A DNA stretch of 64,000 nt, from NCBI GenBank assembly GCA_039545275.1, contig BCHS01000018.1:310001-374000 (forward strand), read 5' to 3'. Source of the stretch: Pseudomicrostroma phylloplanum (lineage: Eukaryota; Basidiomycota; Exobasidiomycetes; Microstromatales). Under the pieces are notes generated by a model. It made no database searches. It was given only the letters and a program-made list of their open reading frames with translations, and was not told the origin of the DNA. This document shows positions 43,401 to 56,180 of the stretch, piece after piece; position 1 is the stretch's first letter; each line of letters begins with the position of its first letter. The translations under genes and the position numbers were made by a program.

Positions 43401-46162
43401 TACACGGAAACCTACGAAGAGCAAGGCATCTACATCATCGCAGAGCCTAGTCTTCACGACAAGCCTGAAGTGATCCAGGAGTTGTTGGGCAAGTGTATCA
43501 TCAGAGTTCAAATTGGGGCCCGCATACCTACGCAGGCCGACCCAGTGTATGGCACTGCTGAGGAGGTGCCCCCAAATGTCGAGGGCGCCAGTACGGAGGG
43601 CGAAGAGGCAATTGCTGCTGCTGCTGCCGCTGCCGCGGCTAGGCACGAGGCTGAAGACGAGCCACCCAGATATCTTCTGCTATTGACACCTCGAGATCCC
43701 TTCCTTTGGACCGGCCGAGTAATGACTCACAGGATGGATCCTGTCGAGGTCAATCTGGGCGAGCGTCGCCTGCGTCTCATTGCAGATGGATCGAAAGACC
43801 GCCTCGCAAAGTGCAAGAAGCACTTCTACAATGTCTTTGCCACAACTTCCGATCTGCCTCCGGACAGCACTCCTAAGCCGGCGACTGGACGTCCGAGAAA
43901 AGGTGTCGCCAGCGCCAATGCTCCGCCTGTTGTCCCCACTCCTGCTGCTGTTGAGGAGGAGATGAGCGTGCCCGCTGGTTTCCCTCTGGACGTCATCAGT
44001 GAGCACATGGCCCACATGAGCGACGTGCAGCAGGAGCTACGGAGCATCAACAAGGGCGTATACATGCTCTCCAACACGATCCTCAATGCCGTTCCGGGTG
44101 TGAGGAGGAACATGCGCGGGCGACATCTCAGGCGTAAAGGCAACAACACATCCACGACGGACAAGGCTGCTAGCGATGAGACGGACGAGCTGATCCAGAA
44201 TTGTTTCAGTATGGCCGCAGAGCAAGGCTTCCGATCGCTACCGTTTATCGAATCGGCGCGACTCAGGGGATATATGACGTTGGCTCTGGCGCGACAGGCC
44301 ATAGACTGGGTCGGCTTCATCTGCGACGACTGCATTCCCTCGGACCGCAAGACGTTCAAGTGGGCCGTAGCTGCTCTGGAGAATGCAGTTCAGGTGACGA
44401 GAAACGAGAACATCTTCCACCTCAACGAGGACGACTTCAATCTGATGCGAACAAAGGTTGCAAGCTGTGTAGCGCTCCTCATTTCGCACTTCGACATCCT
44501 CGGAGCTAGAAGCAGTGTAGCGAAGGCCAAGGAAGAGGAGCACAGGCTGACGCAGGAGAAGGCAGACAGGGCCGCTACGGCTGCTGCCAAAGCCGCCGCC
44601 ATCGAGTCGGGGCAGGACGCGACTGTGGCAGAGCAGCGACATGTCGTCGCCCTCAAGCTGATCGAGGGCATGGGCGGTGCAGGCCCGCCGCCCATGTTCA
44701 ACCGAGCCGATTCGGGCATGGAGGCTACCGAGGAGCGATGGGTGACGAAGATGATCGAGTGGGACCAGGCTCGTCAGGCCATCGAGTCGGAGCAGAGGCT
44801 CATCGGCCGAGTCCTCGACGACACCCGACTCGAGGACCAGGGATTGCAGTTCCTCGCCTCATCCTCGAGTCGTATCCAGATTCGCTGGCAACAAGGTCGC
44901 TTCATTGGCGGTGGCACATTTGGTACTGTGTATCTCGCCGTGAATCTCGATTCCGGTGGACTGATGGCCGTCAAGGAGATTCGCTTCCAGGACATCTCCA
45001 GCACGCCCTCGATGTACAAGTCCATCAAGGACGAAATGGACGTCATGGAGATGCTCAGCCATCCGAACATTGTCGAGTACTATGGAATTGAGGTGCACAG
45101 GGATAAAGTGTACATTTTTGAGGAGTACTGCCAGGGTGGAAGTCTGGGACAGCTACTTGAGCATGGGAGGATTGAAGACGAGGCGGTGATACAGGTGTAC
45201 ACGCTGCAGATGCTGGATGGGCTCGTCTATCTGCATTCTCAGGGTGTGGTTCACAGAGATATCAAGCCAGACAGTAAGTAGAAAGGGCGAGCAGCGATTT
45301 GACGCATACCGTGACCACTCACGCTGACGAGTCTCTGCATCTTCACCTTTTCTCCGCAGACATTCTCTTGGACCATGAGGGAGTCATCAAGTTCGTCGAC
45401 TTCGGTGCTGCCAAGGTCCTCGCCAAGAACACCCGCACTGTCCAGCGCTCCCGTCGCACCGGCTTCGCAGCCGGCGGTGCAGGCAACATGGCCGGCATGG
45501 TCGGTCCCGACGGCAAGCCCGTAGGAGCGGCAGCAGTACAGTCCCTACAGGGCACGCCGATGTACATGTCCCCCGAGGTGATCAAGGGGGAGAACAAGGG
45601 CCGCCGAGGCGCAATGGACGTCTGGTCCCTCGGATGCGTCGTACTCGAATTCGCCACGGGCCGCAGACCCTGGAGCCAGCTGGACAACGAGTGGGCCATC
45701 ATGTTCCACATCGGCATGGCGCAACAACACCCCCCTCTCCCCGAGCCGGGCCAGCTAAGCGAGCAAGGAATCGACTTTATCAGGCAGTGTCTCATGATCG
45801 ACCCTTATGATCGACCATCGGCTGCGGAGATGCGCGAGCACCCCTGGATTCAGGACCTGGTAGAGCAGCTCAACGCAGCTGCCATCGAGGAGGACGCAAC
45901 CTCGTCCATGGCAGACGGTACATCCACCGTAGGCATCAGTAGCGTCGACTATTCTGCCAGCACAGGCGGGGCTGGAGGAGGAGGCGGCGGTGCTGGCGGC
46001 AGTGGTGGTAACAGCGGCCTCTCGTCCCTCTCGTCGTCGACGGTGCCCATCATCTCCACACAGGGACACGGTAGCGCAGCAGGCGTGGCGGCCATGGCGG
46101 CTACGCCTGCTACGAGGAGCATCAATAGCTTCATTGCCAGCAGACCGCCCACGGGCTTCTGA
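40431..46162 (+). CDS. SSK2: Ssk2/Ssk22-type MAP kinase kinase kinase (HOG pathway)
   Basis: Two exons (40431-45273, 45360-46162; 86-nt intron) give 1881 residues. The N-terminal 400 residues are Ser/Pro-rich with acidic patches. The central region (about 400-1450) is the long helical domain of Ssk2/Wis4/MEKK4 proteins, which receives the response-regulator signal and keeps the kinase off. The kinase domain starts near 1483 (IRWQQGRFIGGGTFGTVYLA). It has MAVKEIRF (catalytic Lys near 1515), EEYCQGGSLGQLLEHGRIE, HRDIKPDNILL (split by the intron inside the Asn codon), DFGAAKVLA, GTPMYMSPEVIKGE and DVWSLGCVVLEFATGRRPW. An insert of about 40 residues lies in the activation segment, as is usual for fungal Ssk2. 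The protein would phosphorylate the Pbs2-type MAPKK under osmotic stress. The C-terminal tail is Gly/Ser-rich. All catalytic residues are present. Confidence 0.93.
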
Positions 46163-46439
46163 GAAGAGGGTGGGATGAGGGCGGAGCGAAGGAGGAGGGG
46201 GCGCGGGGGACGGCAATGCACAAGGGAAGAGCATCATTGAGCGGACATCTAGACGGGCAGGAGGACGGGCAAGCCCAAAGAGCGTGCCCCGCCAATGTGG
46301 GCGCATCGAGCGCGTTGGAATCGTAACGTGCACAATCATTCTCCATCGCGCCACGTCTTTTGTTGAAAGGAACCTGCATAGATTATGATCATAGAGTCAA
46401 GGGCTGCACAATTGCATCTATCTACATATTATCGACACC

Positions 46440-49400
46440 TCAGTTCCCAATCGCGCCCGCGCCCGCGCCCGCACCTCCCCCTCCGGTCCTACTCCTGCTC
46501 TGCACCGAGATGATATAATTCGCCAGACTCATGAAGAACTGCTCGCATAGTGCACTCGTGTAGAACTCGTGCTGGGCATTATGCTGCTGCTCCAAATTGT
46601 GAGCAATCTCGTGCGCCACGGAGAAGAACGTCGAGATGAGCGCGTCGGTCACTTCTCCACGACGCACATCCTCGTCGTGCCAAGCAAGGTAGAAGCGGAG
46701 GTTGAGCCAGATTGTCCCTCCGCGGTTAAAGGCAATGGTGGGTCCCTTTGTATCGACGAATACGTGCATGCTTCGTGGGTCCAAGCCGAAGATCGCACCC
46801 ACGGGACGGTAGATTGTGCTGATCAGACGCTCCAGCGCACCTTGGTTGCGCGCCATCGTCTCGCCCGCGTCGAGGTCCTTGCCGAGGTACACGCGCATCC
46901 TTGCCACCTCACCCGCAAGGGTCAGGTCCGTCTCCACGCCAGAATTGTCACAGTAGGTGCTGTTGGCTTCTTTGACGTTCGTCGTCTTGCTCTCGGAACG
47001 CACAGAAGTCGACGCATCTGGGCGGGATTGCGCGATGGCTGAGAGGACGTTGCGGCGAATCGAGTCGAGGGAGGAGGGCTGCTCGGGTGGCTTGCTGTTT
47101 CCACCAACACCGCCAGCAGCAGCAGGCGAAGGAGCAGGAAGTGAGCCTTGCACGTCTTGATCATTGGCGGAGCGGCCTGCAGCAGCGATGGCCGGCGGGC
47201 GGACGATGGACGAGGTCCCCGATGCAAGCGAAGACTCTGGCCTCCTCCAGCGGTCCTTGAAGCTGGAGAAGAAGCCTCCGCTGCTGCTACTGCTGCCCGT
47301 CCGGTCCATCGATGGCGGGCCACCTGGCGGCGTAATAGCACCTCCATCATCGTCTCCGCCCATGGCGTTGAAGACGGAACCTGGTCCGCCGCCCCTCGTA
47401 GCGCGACGTCGCTTCTCGTACTTGCCTTCGCTGAGCAAGGCAATCGTCTTCTCGAGGTGGTCGTCCTTCTGCCGTCTCAGCGCAGACTCAATCCCCTCCG
47501 GATCAGCATCGGGGAATATGGCCGATGCCTGTTGTGTCCACTCCTTGAACTGTGCGTCACTGGGAGGCTTGGAGAGGGCTTCCAGCTGGGCTTGACGCTG
47601 CTGCTCCATCTGGCTGCGCTCGTATACCTCGCGCTCAGCCTTCCTTTGCTGCAGAATCTTGTCGACGTGGAAGCCTCGTCTCTTGAGATCCCTCAATGAG
47701 GTAGACAGAAGTGTCATGAAGAGCAGCACCTCCTGGAGCCTCTGCCTCGACAGGAGGAACTTGTTGAGGGCGGCAGCCACCTCGAACCAATCGATATTCA
47801 TGTTACCCGCGATGGACAGCTTGACCTTTGTCCGAGTGACGCTGCGCTCTTGCTGCGCCATGGCGGACGCCTTCTGGATATCCTGCTCCACCTGACCATT
47901 GAAGCGAAGGATGCGATGCAGCCTCAATCCATCTCCATCCACTTCAACAACTTCCAAAGCCGACTTGAGCCACTCGGCATCATTGCGGATCTCTCCCTTG
48001 TTACCGGACTGACGACATTCAAAGAGGAAAAGAGGCGTCCGCTCGAGGACGAGGGCCTTGACTTCTCTGCTGCGCTTGCTGTCTGGCAAGACGCGGCCAG
48101 CAATCATGTACTTCTCCTCGATGAGGGTACTGAGCTTTGGCGAGCCCAATTCGGCGTACAGGCCCTGCTCAAGTAGGTCCTCGTGGGGCGCGGAGAAGAG
48201 GGAAGAGCCGAAGATCATGCCGGCATTGGCATCGTCAAAGATGACTACCTCGGAAGGTCGTTTGAGGGAATGGACCAGCATGCCGGCATCTTCGCCTTCG
48301 TCTTCATCCCCATCTTCATCGTCTAGCAGACTCTTCTCCGTCGCTCTCCTGCCCGCCTCGGGAGCATTGCCAGATGTAGGCCCGCCATTCTTGACCCTCT
48401 TGGAGCCTAGCAAAAAGGCGCTATCCTTCATTGCTGTGCGCAGTGGCCTCTTGATCCTGCTCCAATTGGAAGCAATCTGTCTCAGCAGGCCAAGATACGC
48501 CTCAATGGAGCCGCACAGATTGTAGAACCGGGTAGGGTCGGCAATAAGTCTAGTCGTGATCTCCTCTATCGACGGTTCACTCGAGACGCCGATGAGACGA
48601 AGGAAGGAATTTGCCCTGGGACCAAGATCGGGAACGTAGAGGAAGACGGAGCGAAACGCCTCTACTGTATCGTTGCTGCCAAAATAACAAGAGCTCGGGG
48701 CTACGAGCTTGATTTGCGGCGAGCTCTTCTCGCCTGCCTTTGACGTGCTCACGATGGGTATGATCGAAGCTGAGCGGAGCACAGAGATATCGTGACTCGA
48801 GAAGGATGTCTGGACAGTAGCCAGATACTCAAAGACTTGCTTTGCCTTATCGAGGGTCTTGGGAGGGTCATTGATCAGGTACGAGATCAATGTCACTGGA
48901 GCTGGGTCCGCCCTGAGCTGAAGCTTAGGCACATCAGTAGGAGATATGCCAAAGACGACGGGGAAGCCCATCACTTGTGCCGCTTCGTTTGTGTACACCT
49001 CGGTAGGCTTCAAGCGGCTGAGCTCGCCTGGTTTTCCTTCTACTGTTGGCGCTAAGCGGCACGGCACGAATGCAAAGTTCTTACCGGAGGCAAGCTTGTA
49101 CGTTTCTCTGTATGCTGCCTTGTCGAGGAAATACGCCAATGCTTTAGAGCGAACGGCATCATCGTCGGAGGCCGCCAGGGCAAGGATGGTTTCGGCGGGT
49201 GGGTTCTTGAGTAGGCCGAGCTCGGCAGCAAATTTGGCCTCATCACTGCCGCTTCTCCAAGGCTTTGCGATACCTTTGCTGCTCCACTCCATGAGCGGAA
49301 GTCCTAACCCTCGCAGAGTCTCGGTGGGCTCGTAGAGCTGGGACGCCTTGTACCGGATGACCTTCGGCTTGCCCTCCTTCCCTGGCGGACCGACTTCGCC

Positions 49401-52400
49401 CTCTTTTGGCCAGATGGGCGTCTTCGTGAGCCTGTCGACTTCCAATGCACTTAGCGAGTCTCGGATAGATGCCAAATAGGTCAGAAGCTCGACGTGCGAC
49501 CAGTCGCCGCCTCCCAGCAAACGGGTGAAGATGAGCTGCAGCTCGACGTGTCTTCTGACGGCCAGTGCGACCAGTACCTTCTCCAGATTGCCCTTGATCT
49601 GAGCGGTCGGGAACTCCACGATTGCTAGATCGTCGAAGAGAGAGACATTGGCGAAGTAGGATTGGTTTGGCCGTCGCATCCCTTGCTTTGTCGGGAGACA
49701 CGTCATGGATGACAGGATCTCGGTCGTCTCGGTCTGTTGCTTGCTGGACAGGTTACCCCAGGAGCGGCTGACTACGCCGAACACTTTCTCTGCAAAGTGG
49801 GGCCTCAGCTGCAGGTTCGTCTCATCAGGGCATGCTGCTTCCGAACTCATGTGAGAAAGGTGAGACAACCACGTAGGGATGCTCAACTCTACCCAGTCGT
49901 ACGTCGCGGAAAGTTCGGCAACCGTGAAGGCCTTCGACACTTCGTACGACAGACAAGTTGAAGGGAGTGGAACATCGGCGGGTACTCTTTGCGGGTTCAA
50001 GACCTGCAAGACAGAGCCGAGAGGCTGGACAGTGTCCTGACCTTCCTTGCCACCGGACACGCTGACCACAGCTGAGTCGAGTAGCCGCGTTCTGAGGCGT
50101 GTGTCATAGCCAGGATGTCGGCTGACATTGATCCACCATCGCAGGCAAGCGACCATTTCCTCCACATCGAGAGCCCGTGAGCCCAGCTCAGAGAAGACGT
50201 CCTCCATGGTGATGTCCTTGACTAGGTTCCTTGACCTCACTTGATTGAAGAAGTCAGATGCTTCCTCGATATGAGTGGGAGGGATGACGGGCAGGCGTTT
50301 GACGAATTCTAGTAGCACTGCGTTCGGCAGACGCACAGAGGAAGAGACCTTGATGCCCTGGGTGGAAGCGAGGGTGAGGATGTTCTGGCGTGAAGATGCA
50401 AAGAAGCAATTGAGGAAGGTAGCCGAGACTCTTGGTGAAGCTGTGAAGACATGAGGGAGGTTCATGTGAGTCAAGAAGTCCCAGCGAGTGTGCTGCAAAC
50501 TTGTGCGTCTCTTACTTACGAGATGAATCCTTCATGGTGAAGAATCGCATAGTGTGCAGAGCCTTAGCAAGCAAGTGTTCTCTGATCGCCTTTCCGGTGT
50601 CATCAGCCTTATCATTCCACGCCTTCTTGAGTAGCTCTAATTCTGCCTCAAAGACGGCTCGGCAGGTGTAGCCTCCTATAGCGAGCAGCTCTGTGTTCCA
50701 ACGCGCACAGTGGCGATCAATAAAGTCGATAGACTCGCGCTCGACGGTGGGGATGAAGCGAGCGGCCTATGGGGAAGGAAGAAAATGTGAGTATGCGGAC
50801 ACTGCAACGTGTCTCACTCTCCATCTGTATGCTGTGGACTTACGACATGCCCTGCGAAGCCAGTCGTCTGATGTGTCCGGAAGCCAATGAAGACATTGCC
50901 CAATTTGTTGAGGTTGGGCATTAGACCATCAAAGATGGTTTTTGGTCCAACCTCAGCATCTGCTGTGAATGTGACCTTGGCGATTTCGCCAGATGTCGCC
51001 TCAGTAGTTTCGCTGGCAGAATGACTCGCATCATATTCGTCCTTGCCGACCCATATAAGGTTGAAGGTGGTCTTGCTCGGTGGTGGCTTCTTCGTCGAGC
51101 GCTCGATCTCTCGCTTGAATGCAGAGTCAGCCTTGACGTCAATGTGACTGGTGGCCACCCGCAGAAGAGCCTTGGCAGGATGCCTCTTCAGCAGCCGTGC
51201 AGTCTGCGCTTCTTCGCTTTCCCTTTGCGAGTCAGCTCTAGGGGCGAGCATGACATGGGACTTGTCTTTGGTCTTACCACCACCGAAGGCGTTCTGCAAC
51301 ATACTCGTGAGGCCGCCCGATTTGGTCAAGGCAGCCGTCAAGCTCGGCTTCTTCTCTTTCTCCCTCTCCAGTCTAATCCTCTCTCGCTCTGATTCCCATA
51401 GGATGGCCATTGCGTCCACGTCGATCTTCATGCCCCTGCTTTCGACCCGCTCGACTCTCATTACCTTCTCGGGAGAGTAGGCGTTGAGGTGGCTGGGGAC
51501 CGCAAGGGGTCTAGTGTCCTCTAGCGTCTTGCTCAGCTTGCAGAGCAGGTGAGAGTCAAAGTAGAGGTCTATGTGACGGACGTTTGAGGTGAAGGTAAGA
51601 GATGTAGCCAGGAACTGAGCCAGCTGCAGAGGCGATTCGGGCAGAGGCGAAGGTGACCGTAGAGACATAAAGAAGGTCGTCCAAGCTTTGCCGGAAGGTG
51701 AGAAGTCCGTAGCAGCAGCAGGATTCTTGGCTCGACGAGTAAAGAGCGAATCGCCCTTCCAAAAGAAGCCCATGAGCTCCTCTCCACTGCTGACCACTGG
51801 CTCCTCGCAGATGCTGAAGAGGGAGTAGAAGCCCACACCGAATGCCCCGATGCGATCTGGATCTGGGTTTCCCTCTGCTATCCTTCGTAGTCTGGACCAA
51901 TCCGAGGAGCTGAAAGATGCGCCATCGTTTTTGAAGGTCCATTTTGCCAAGGGTGCCTTGAACTTGGGCAACTGAGCGGCAGAGGAAGTGACCTCTTGGG
52001 ATGCTGGGCTAGTGCCGGTGGCGGTAGAGGGTGTGGTTCTGTTGGTGTCGAAGTGAAGCTGACAGTATGTAGCTCCGGCATCGTCTGCATTTTGTAGCAG
52101 CTCTCGACTGTGAGTTACGAGAGACAGAGATAAAGCCAACAGGGAAAGAGATGTCAGTGGCGAACAACTAAGCCAGGACGAGGGCTATTTAGACATGGCT
52201 CAGTTTGACTCACAAGACTGTGAATTCAGCTGCGTATCTCGCCAGAATCTGAGCATCATGGCAAGAGTGCGAATGGTGAGCATATACTCAGGGGTCGCTT
52301 GGATCTGGTTGCTAGCGGTCTCACCTTGTCTATGAGTGCCCTCTGGTTGACTGTGACTGCATCCTCGCTGCCCGTCTCCATGAGTGCTCTCCGAGCTACA

Positions 52401-52411
52401 TCGTCTGCCAT
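46440..52411 (-). CDS. Sacsin/NOV-like HSP90-type ATPase protein (DUF3684 type) with CUE-like and HExxHxxxxxH segments
   Basis: Five exons (52411-52325, 52248-52214, 52107-50844, 50766-50520, 50440-46440) give 1877 residues; each join restores a family-like reading. Residues 25-200 hold a GHKL/HSP90-like ATPase: ALIDKILARYAAEFTVFREL, LLQNADDAGA (N-box Asn near 46) and NPDPDRIGAFGVGFYSLF (glycine box near 128). The long middle matches the fungal DUF3684 type, for example MRFFTMKDSSPSPRVSATFL near 535. Near 1511-1550 a CUE/UBA-like helix set is visible (IFPDADPEGIESALRRQ, LEKTIALLSEGKY). A Ser/Gly-rich linker follows. The C-terminus has FFSVAHEIAHNLEQQHNAQH near 1817, an HExxHxxxxxH zinc-protease pattern. 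A chaperone or quality-control role is inferred; whether it is a protease is unknown. It is convergent with SSK2. Exon two is only 35 nt. Confidence 0.87.
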
Positions 52412-52769
52412 GGCGCGAGAGTCGCCGCAAGCAGCTGGTACCGCCTGGTGGAAAGTTAGGATGAGATTAGCCCCTCTGGTGAATTATAGATGATGAGGAT
52501 ACGAACCAAGATGCTGACGAGGATTGGCACTAGGCTCCACTCAGGGCGGATAATTCCTCTACTTTCCCCGCCACGCCCCGCTTTCCGTGTGTGTGTGTTG
52601 CCCTAGTGCGCATGGGCCGCCTCCCTCGCGTCGCTGCCAGGGAATCGCGGGGGGAAGCAATGAAGGGAACACCGGTAGTCTACTCACATCTTGCCATTCC
52701 CGTCTCGTCTCACCATCACCCTTCGCTCCATCCTTGTTACTGACGCTCTTACTCGCTCAGCATCTCAGG
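52412..52769. other. divergent promoter region
   Basis: It lies between the starts of the ATPase protein and the Tip20/RINT1 gene. A short GT run is at 52587-52600. No TATA box or RNA gene was seen. Confidence 0.5.
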
Positions 52770-55700
52770 ATGGAGTCGCAATACTCTACCTACTCGCCAC
52801 ACGATATATTCGCATCGACGTCAAAGGTGGACCTCTCGCAGCTGCCAGCCCAGCTCTCACCACCCTCGCAGTCCGACCTCAGGCACCATGTCCTCTCTCA
52901 CCCTCTCCTGTCCACTCGTCTGCCATCATCATCCGCATTGGCAGCTCAGATAGAGGCATTGAAGAGCCAGCTGAACAATGATAGGGCAAAGCTGGAAGCA
53001 GCCAGAGACACAGCACGGCAAGAGCTCCTGACCACCAGCCAGGGCTTGGCAAGGATCAGGCAATCGCTTGATATCCTCCCTGCAGAGATAGAAGACGTAG
53101 GTGATGCCATCGACAGCATATCAAGATCATTGGGAGAGACGGAAGCTTCTAAAGGCGGTGAGCAATCACTGCGGGCGACGCTCAAGAAGCACGAGGAAGC
53201 CATCACTTCCTTCCGTTCTGCTAGAGACTACTTTGCTATCCTCGGCAAAGCACAGCAGCTATGGGAGGCAGCTCTGTCCGGTTCACCCTCATCCGCGCCT
53301 TCTACCTCTTCAAAGATCGCTGGCGATCCTCAATTGGACGCTCTTGCTGAGCTCGCCCACATCTGTCAATTCGCCGCTTCGCTCAGCCTCCCACAATCGC
53401 AGAGCCAGACGTCTCAACTACGCTTCTTGCCCTTCTTACAATCGAAACTGCAAGAAACCTATTCGACTCTGTTGGGTCGCAGATCGAAAGTGTTGAGAGA
53501 CGCTCTCGCCAAAGCAGAATGGCCACCGCTCAGTGCTGAACAGGCCCAGGCACAGGGCAAGATGGTCAGGACACCAGAAAGCATACTCGACAGCGCCGAG
53601 GTGCGAGCCGCCTGGACTGCTTTGGCTTCCCTACAAATCGTCGGAGGATCCTTGAACTTGGCGCCTCTGCCGACCTGTCTTCAAATGCGGCAGCAGGGAT
53701 CCACGGAAGAGAATGGCCCACAACAAGAGGGTACAAAGTCTTCCGCGGCGTTGCCCTCTCCTGGCGAGCAGTTGTACGTCCCACTCCTGGCAGCTTCCCT
53801 CCTGGTCGAGCCATACCTTCTTCGTTTCCGGTACCACTTCGACTCTTCGCGGTCCACGAATCGTCTTGACAAGCCAGAGTGGTACCTTGACCACATGCTT
53901 GCCCTCATCAAATCTCTCCTTCCCCTGTTCGCTGCGTCACCTACGCACGGAGCGGCAGTGAGGTTGAGCGGAGCAGCACTTCGACGGTATGGCAAGAACG
54001 CTACCTATCCCGAGGCTGATCTGGTCCATGTCTTGCTCGCCCCACTCAAGAGCAAGGTGGAAGCTTCCGTCCCCCTCTTGTTGGCTCAGGGCGAGAGCAC
54101 AAGCATCTTCACCCACACAATCTCCGCATTGACAACCTTCGACGCTGATCTGCAAGAGCTGATGGTTGACAGCGGCCTTTCAGACCTCAAGCCAATCCGG
54201 ATGGCAGAGGACATACTCACCAAAGAGGAGTGGTTCACCTCGTGGGTCCAAGGCGAGAAGATCAATGCAGAAGAGGCGCTCGATTCGTTCCTGGAAGACG
54301 GTGATGCATGGACAATATCGACTTCTGACTCCCTAGAGACTTCTGGTGACGGCAGCTCTGAGCCAACCAAGGCGGACGCTACCTCCTCGAGAGAGTCAAA
54401 ATCGACCTTGTCTTCGCGCTCCCTCGTCCTGCTACTGCAGTCCCTCACCAACACGTATACCCCCTTGCCGTTGCTTTCTCATCGGCTGCAGTTCCTTGCG
54501 CTGATCCAACTCCCACTGCTACGATCGTATGCTCAACGTCTGACACGCTCTCTCGAGGCCTTCGAGTCCCTCTCATCAGCCTTCGCTCGAGCCATACCGG
54601 GAGGTATCGAGCACACTTCCTCTGGAGCTCTAGTGAATACCGAGACGGACATGGTCCGGGGTCTGCGCGGGCTCAATCGGCTGCTCAAGGCGTACCTTAG
54701 TGCGCTGTACATCAGGGAGGAGGTAGGCAAGTGGAAAGAGTCGAGCTTCTTCCTCGAGATGAGCGAGGGTGTCCTGAGCAGTGAGACGGGGATGAAGCTG
54801 CTGCTCGGTAAGAGAGAGGAGGCGGAGTGGAGCGAGCTCGATGGAGAGTCTCTGGGCGGGCTGATCCGCAAGGGGCTTCGAGGAAGCAGCAATGCCAACA
54901 GACAGGACCGCTCTACTGCGAAGCCTGCGTTGGCTGGCTCGAGCGTTTGGGATGAGGTGATCGAGAGGTACGAGGAGATCATGGAGCGCGCTAGTACGGG
55001 TATGAAGAAGCTAGTGGTGGCAGAAGTTGCTGAGAATCTGAAGGGCTATGCACACATGTGAGTCAAGTGAGCCTCTGATGTAGGCGCAGAAGCTCGTTCG
55101 CTTATCAGAATTCCACTCTCCTTTCTACAGGCCGTGGCTCGATACTACATCCCCCCTAGACGACCAAGGAGACGACTCTACGTCCATCCCTACGCCTCTC
55201 CTCCTGCCTGCTTTGACTACTCTACACAGTCATCTCTCGCACCTGCTCAACAATCTGCCGACTACGAGGTGCATCTCGGTCTATAGGGCAATAGCTAGCG
55301 AGCTCTCGTCGCACATCGTACAGAGGGTCGTCATAGCTGGTGAGTCGGACCTATCCCCTAAAGACAGACTTCAACGAGCGCAAAACTCACACTCCCCCCC
55401 CCCCCCCCTTCCCCTGCACGCTCCCTCTCCTCACAGGCGGCTCCAAGCGCTTCTCTCTCTCCGGAGCACATCGCTTCCTCCTCGACTATGAGGAAGGCTG
55501 GCTCTCCGTCCTCTCGCAGCTGCAGCGTCAGGCGACGGCTTCGGGTCCTGCATCGACGAGACTTCGGGTCGAGTTGACGGGCCTGGGGTACACGCCGGCT
55601 GCTCCTTGGAGACAATTGAGGGACGTGGCCGTTCTTCTTTCTCTTCCCACCGAGGCACGCGTGGGCGCCGCTTTCAGCTCTGATGCGGGCGCACAAGATA

Positions 55701-55888
55701 AGACGGTCCAGCGCTGGGGCGACTGGACCCTCCCTCGAGCCGTGACGGTCCTCTTCGAGGAAAACGCACTAAGGGGCCGCGTTGGAGAGGAGAAGCTCCG
55801 TCGGGAATTGAGGCTCGCGAGCTGGGATGAGGTAGGCCGGGAGAGATTGCGCGCTGTGCTTAGGCGGAGGACAGATTGTACGAGGTAG
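52770..55888 (+). CDS. Tip20/RINT1-family subunit of the Dsl1 tethering complex
   Basis: Three exons (52770-55057, 55131-55339, 55437-55888) give 982 residues; introns are 73 and 97 nt. The N-terminal part has a coiled coil at about 50-115 (ALAAQIEALKSQLNNDRAKL). The RINT1/TIP20 domain is recognised by VEPYLLRFRYHFDSSRSTNR and LDKPEWYLDHMLALIKSLLP near 350-390, then EEWFTSWVQGEKINAEEALD near 490. C-terminal blocks carry through the introns: YAHMPWLDTT, VYRAIASELSSHIVQRVV and KRFSLSGAHRFLLDYEEG. The Dsl1/NRZ complex tethers Golgi-derived COPI vesicles at the ER, so a cytosolic peripheral ER location is expected. The start is the ATG of MESQYSTYS; upstream sequence in frame has no ATG. The second intron contains a 15-nt C run. 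Confidence 0.88.
55394..55408 (+). repeat. 15-nt poly-C run inside an intron
   Basis: It lies in the second intron of the Tip20/RINT1 gene, upstream of the CTCACAG acceptor, and forms part of a long pyrimidine tract. Confidence 0.85.
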
Positions 55889-56180
55889 ACTAGCGCCAGC
55901 GCGGTACCGTTGCTTTTGCGAAATACACCTTGTACGTTGCTCCGGCTTCGAATAACGTCCGTGCGGCAGCCCACCTCCACACACGCTCGCCTCTCGGGTC
56001 GGCAAGCACCGGCTGAAAGGCCGAATTCCCGCCGAGGGCCGCTCCGCTATTCCCCTTCCCCTTCCCGCAATCAGCAACTCACAAACGCTCACAGTACCAG
56101 TCTGGAATACTCAAGTGACTCCCCACGATCCTTCTCACCACCTCCTTGTAGCTACATCTCCCCCCTCTCCAACCTCCGCC

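Noticed and set aside
52587..52769. Longer N-terminus for the Tip20/RINT1 protein
   Set aside because: The extension has no ATG start and runs through GT-repeat and leader sequence; the ATG at 52770 is preferred.
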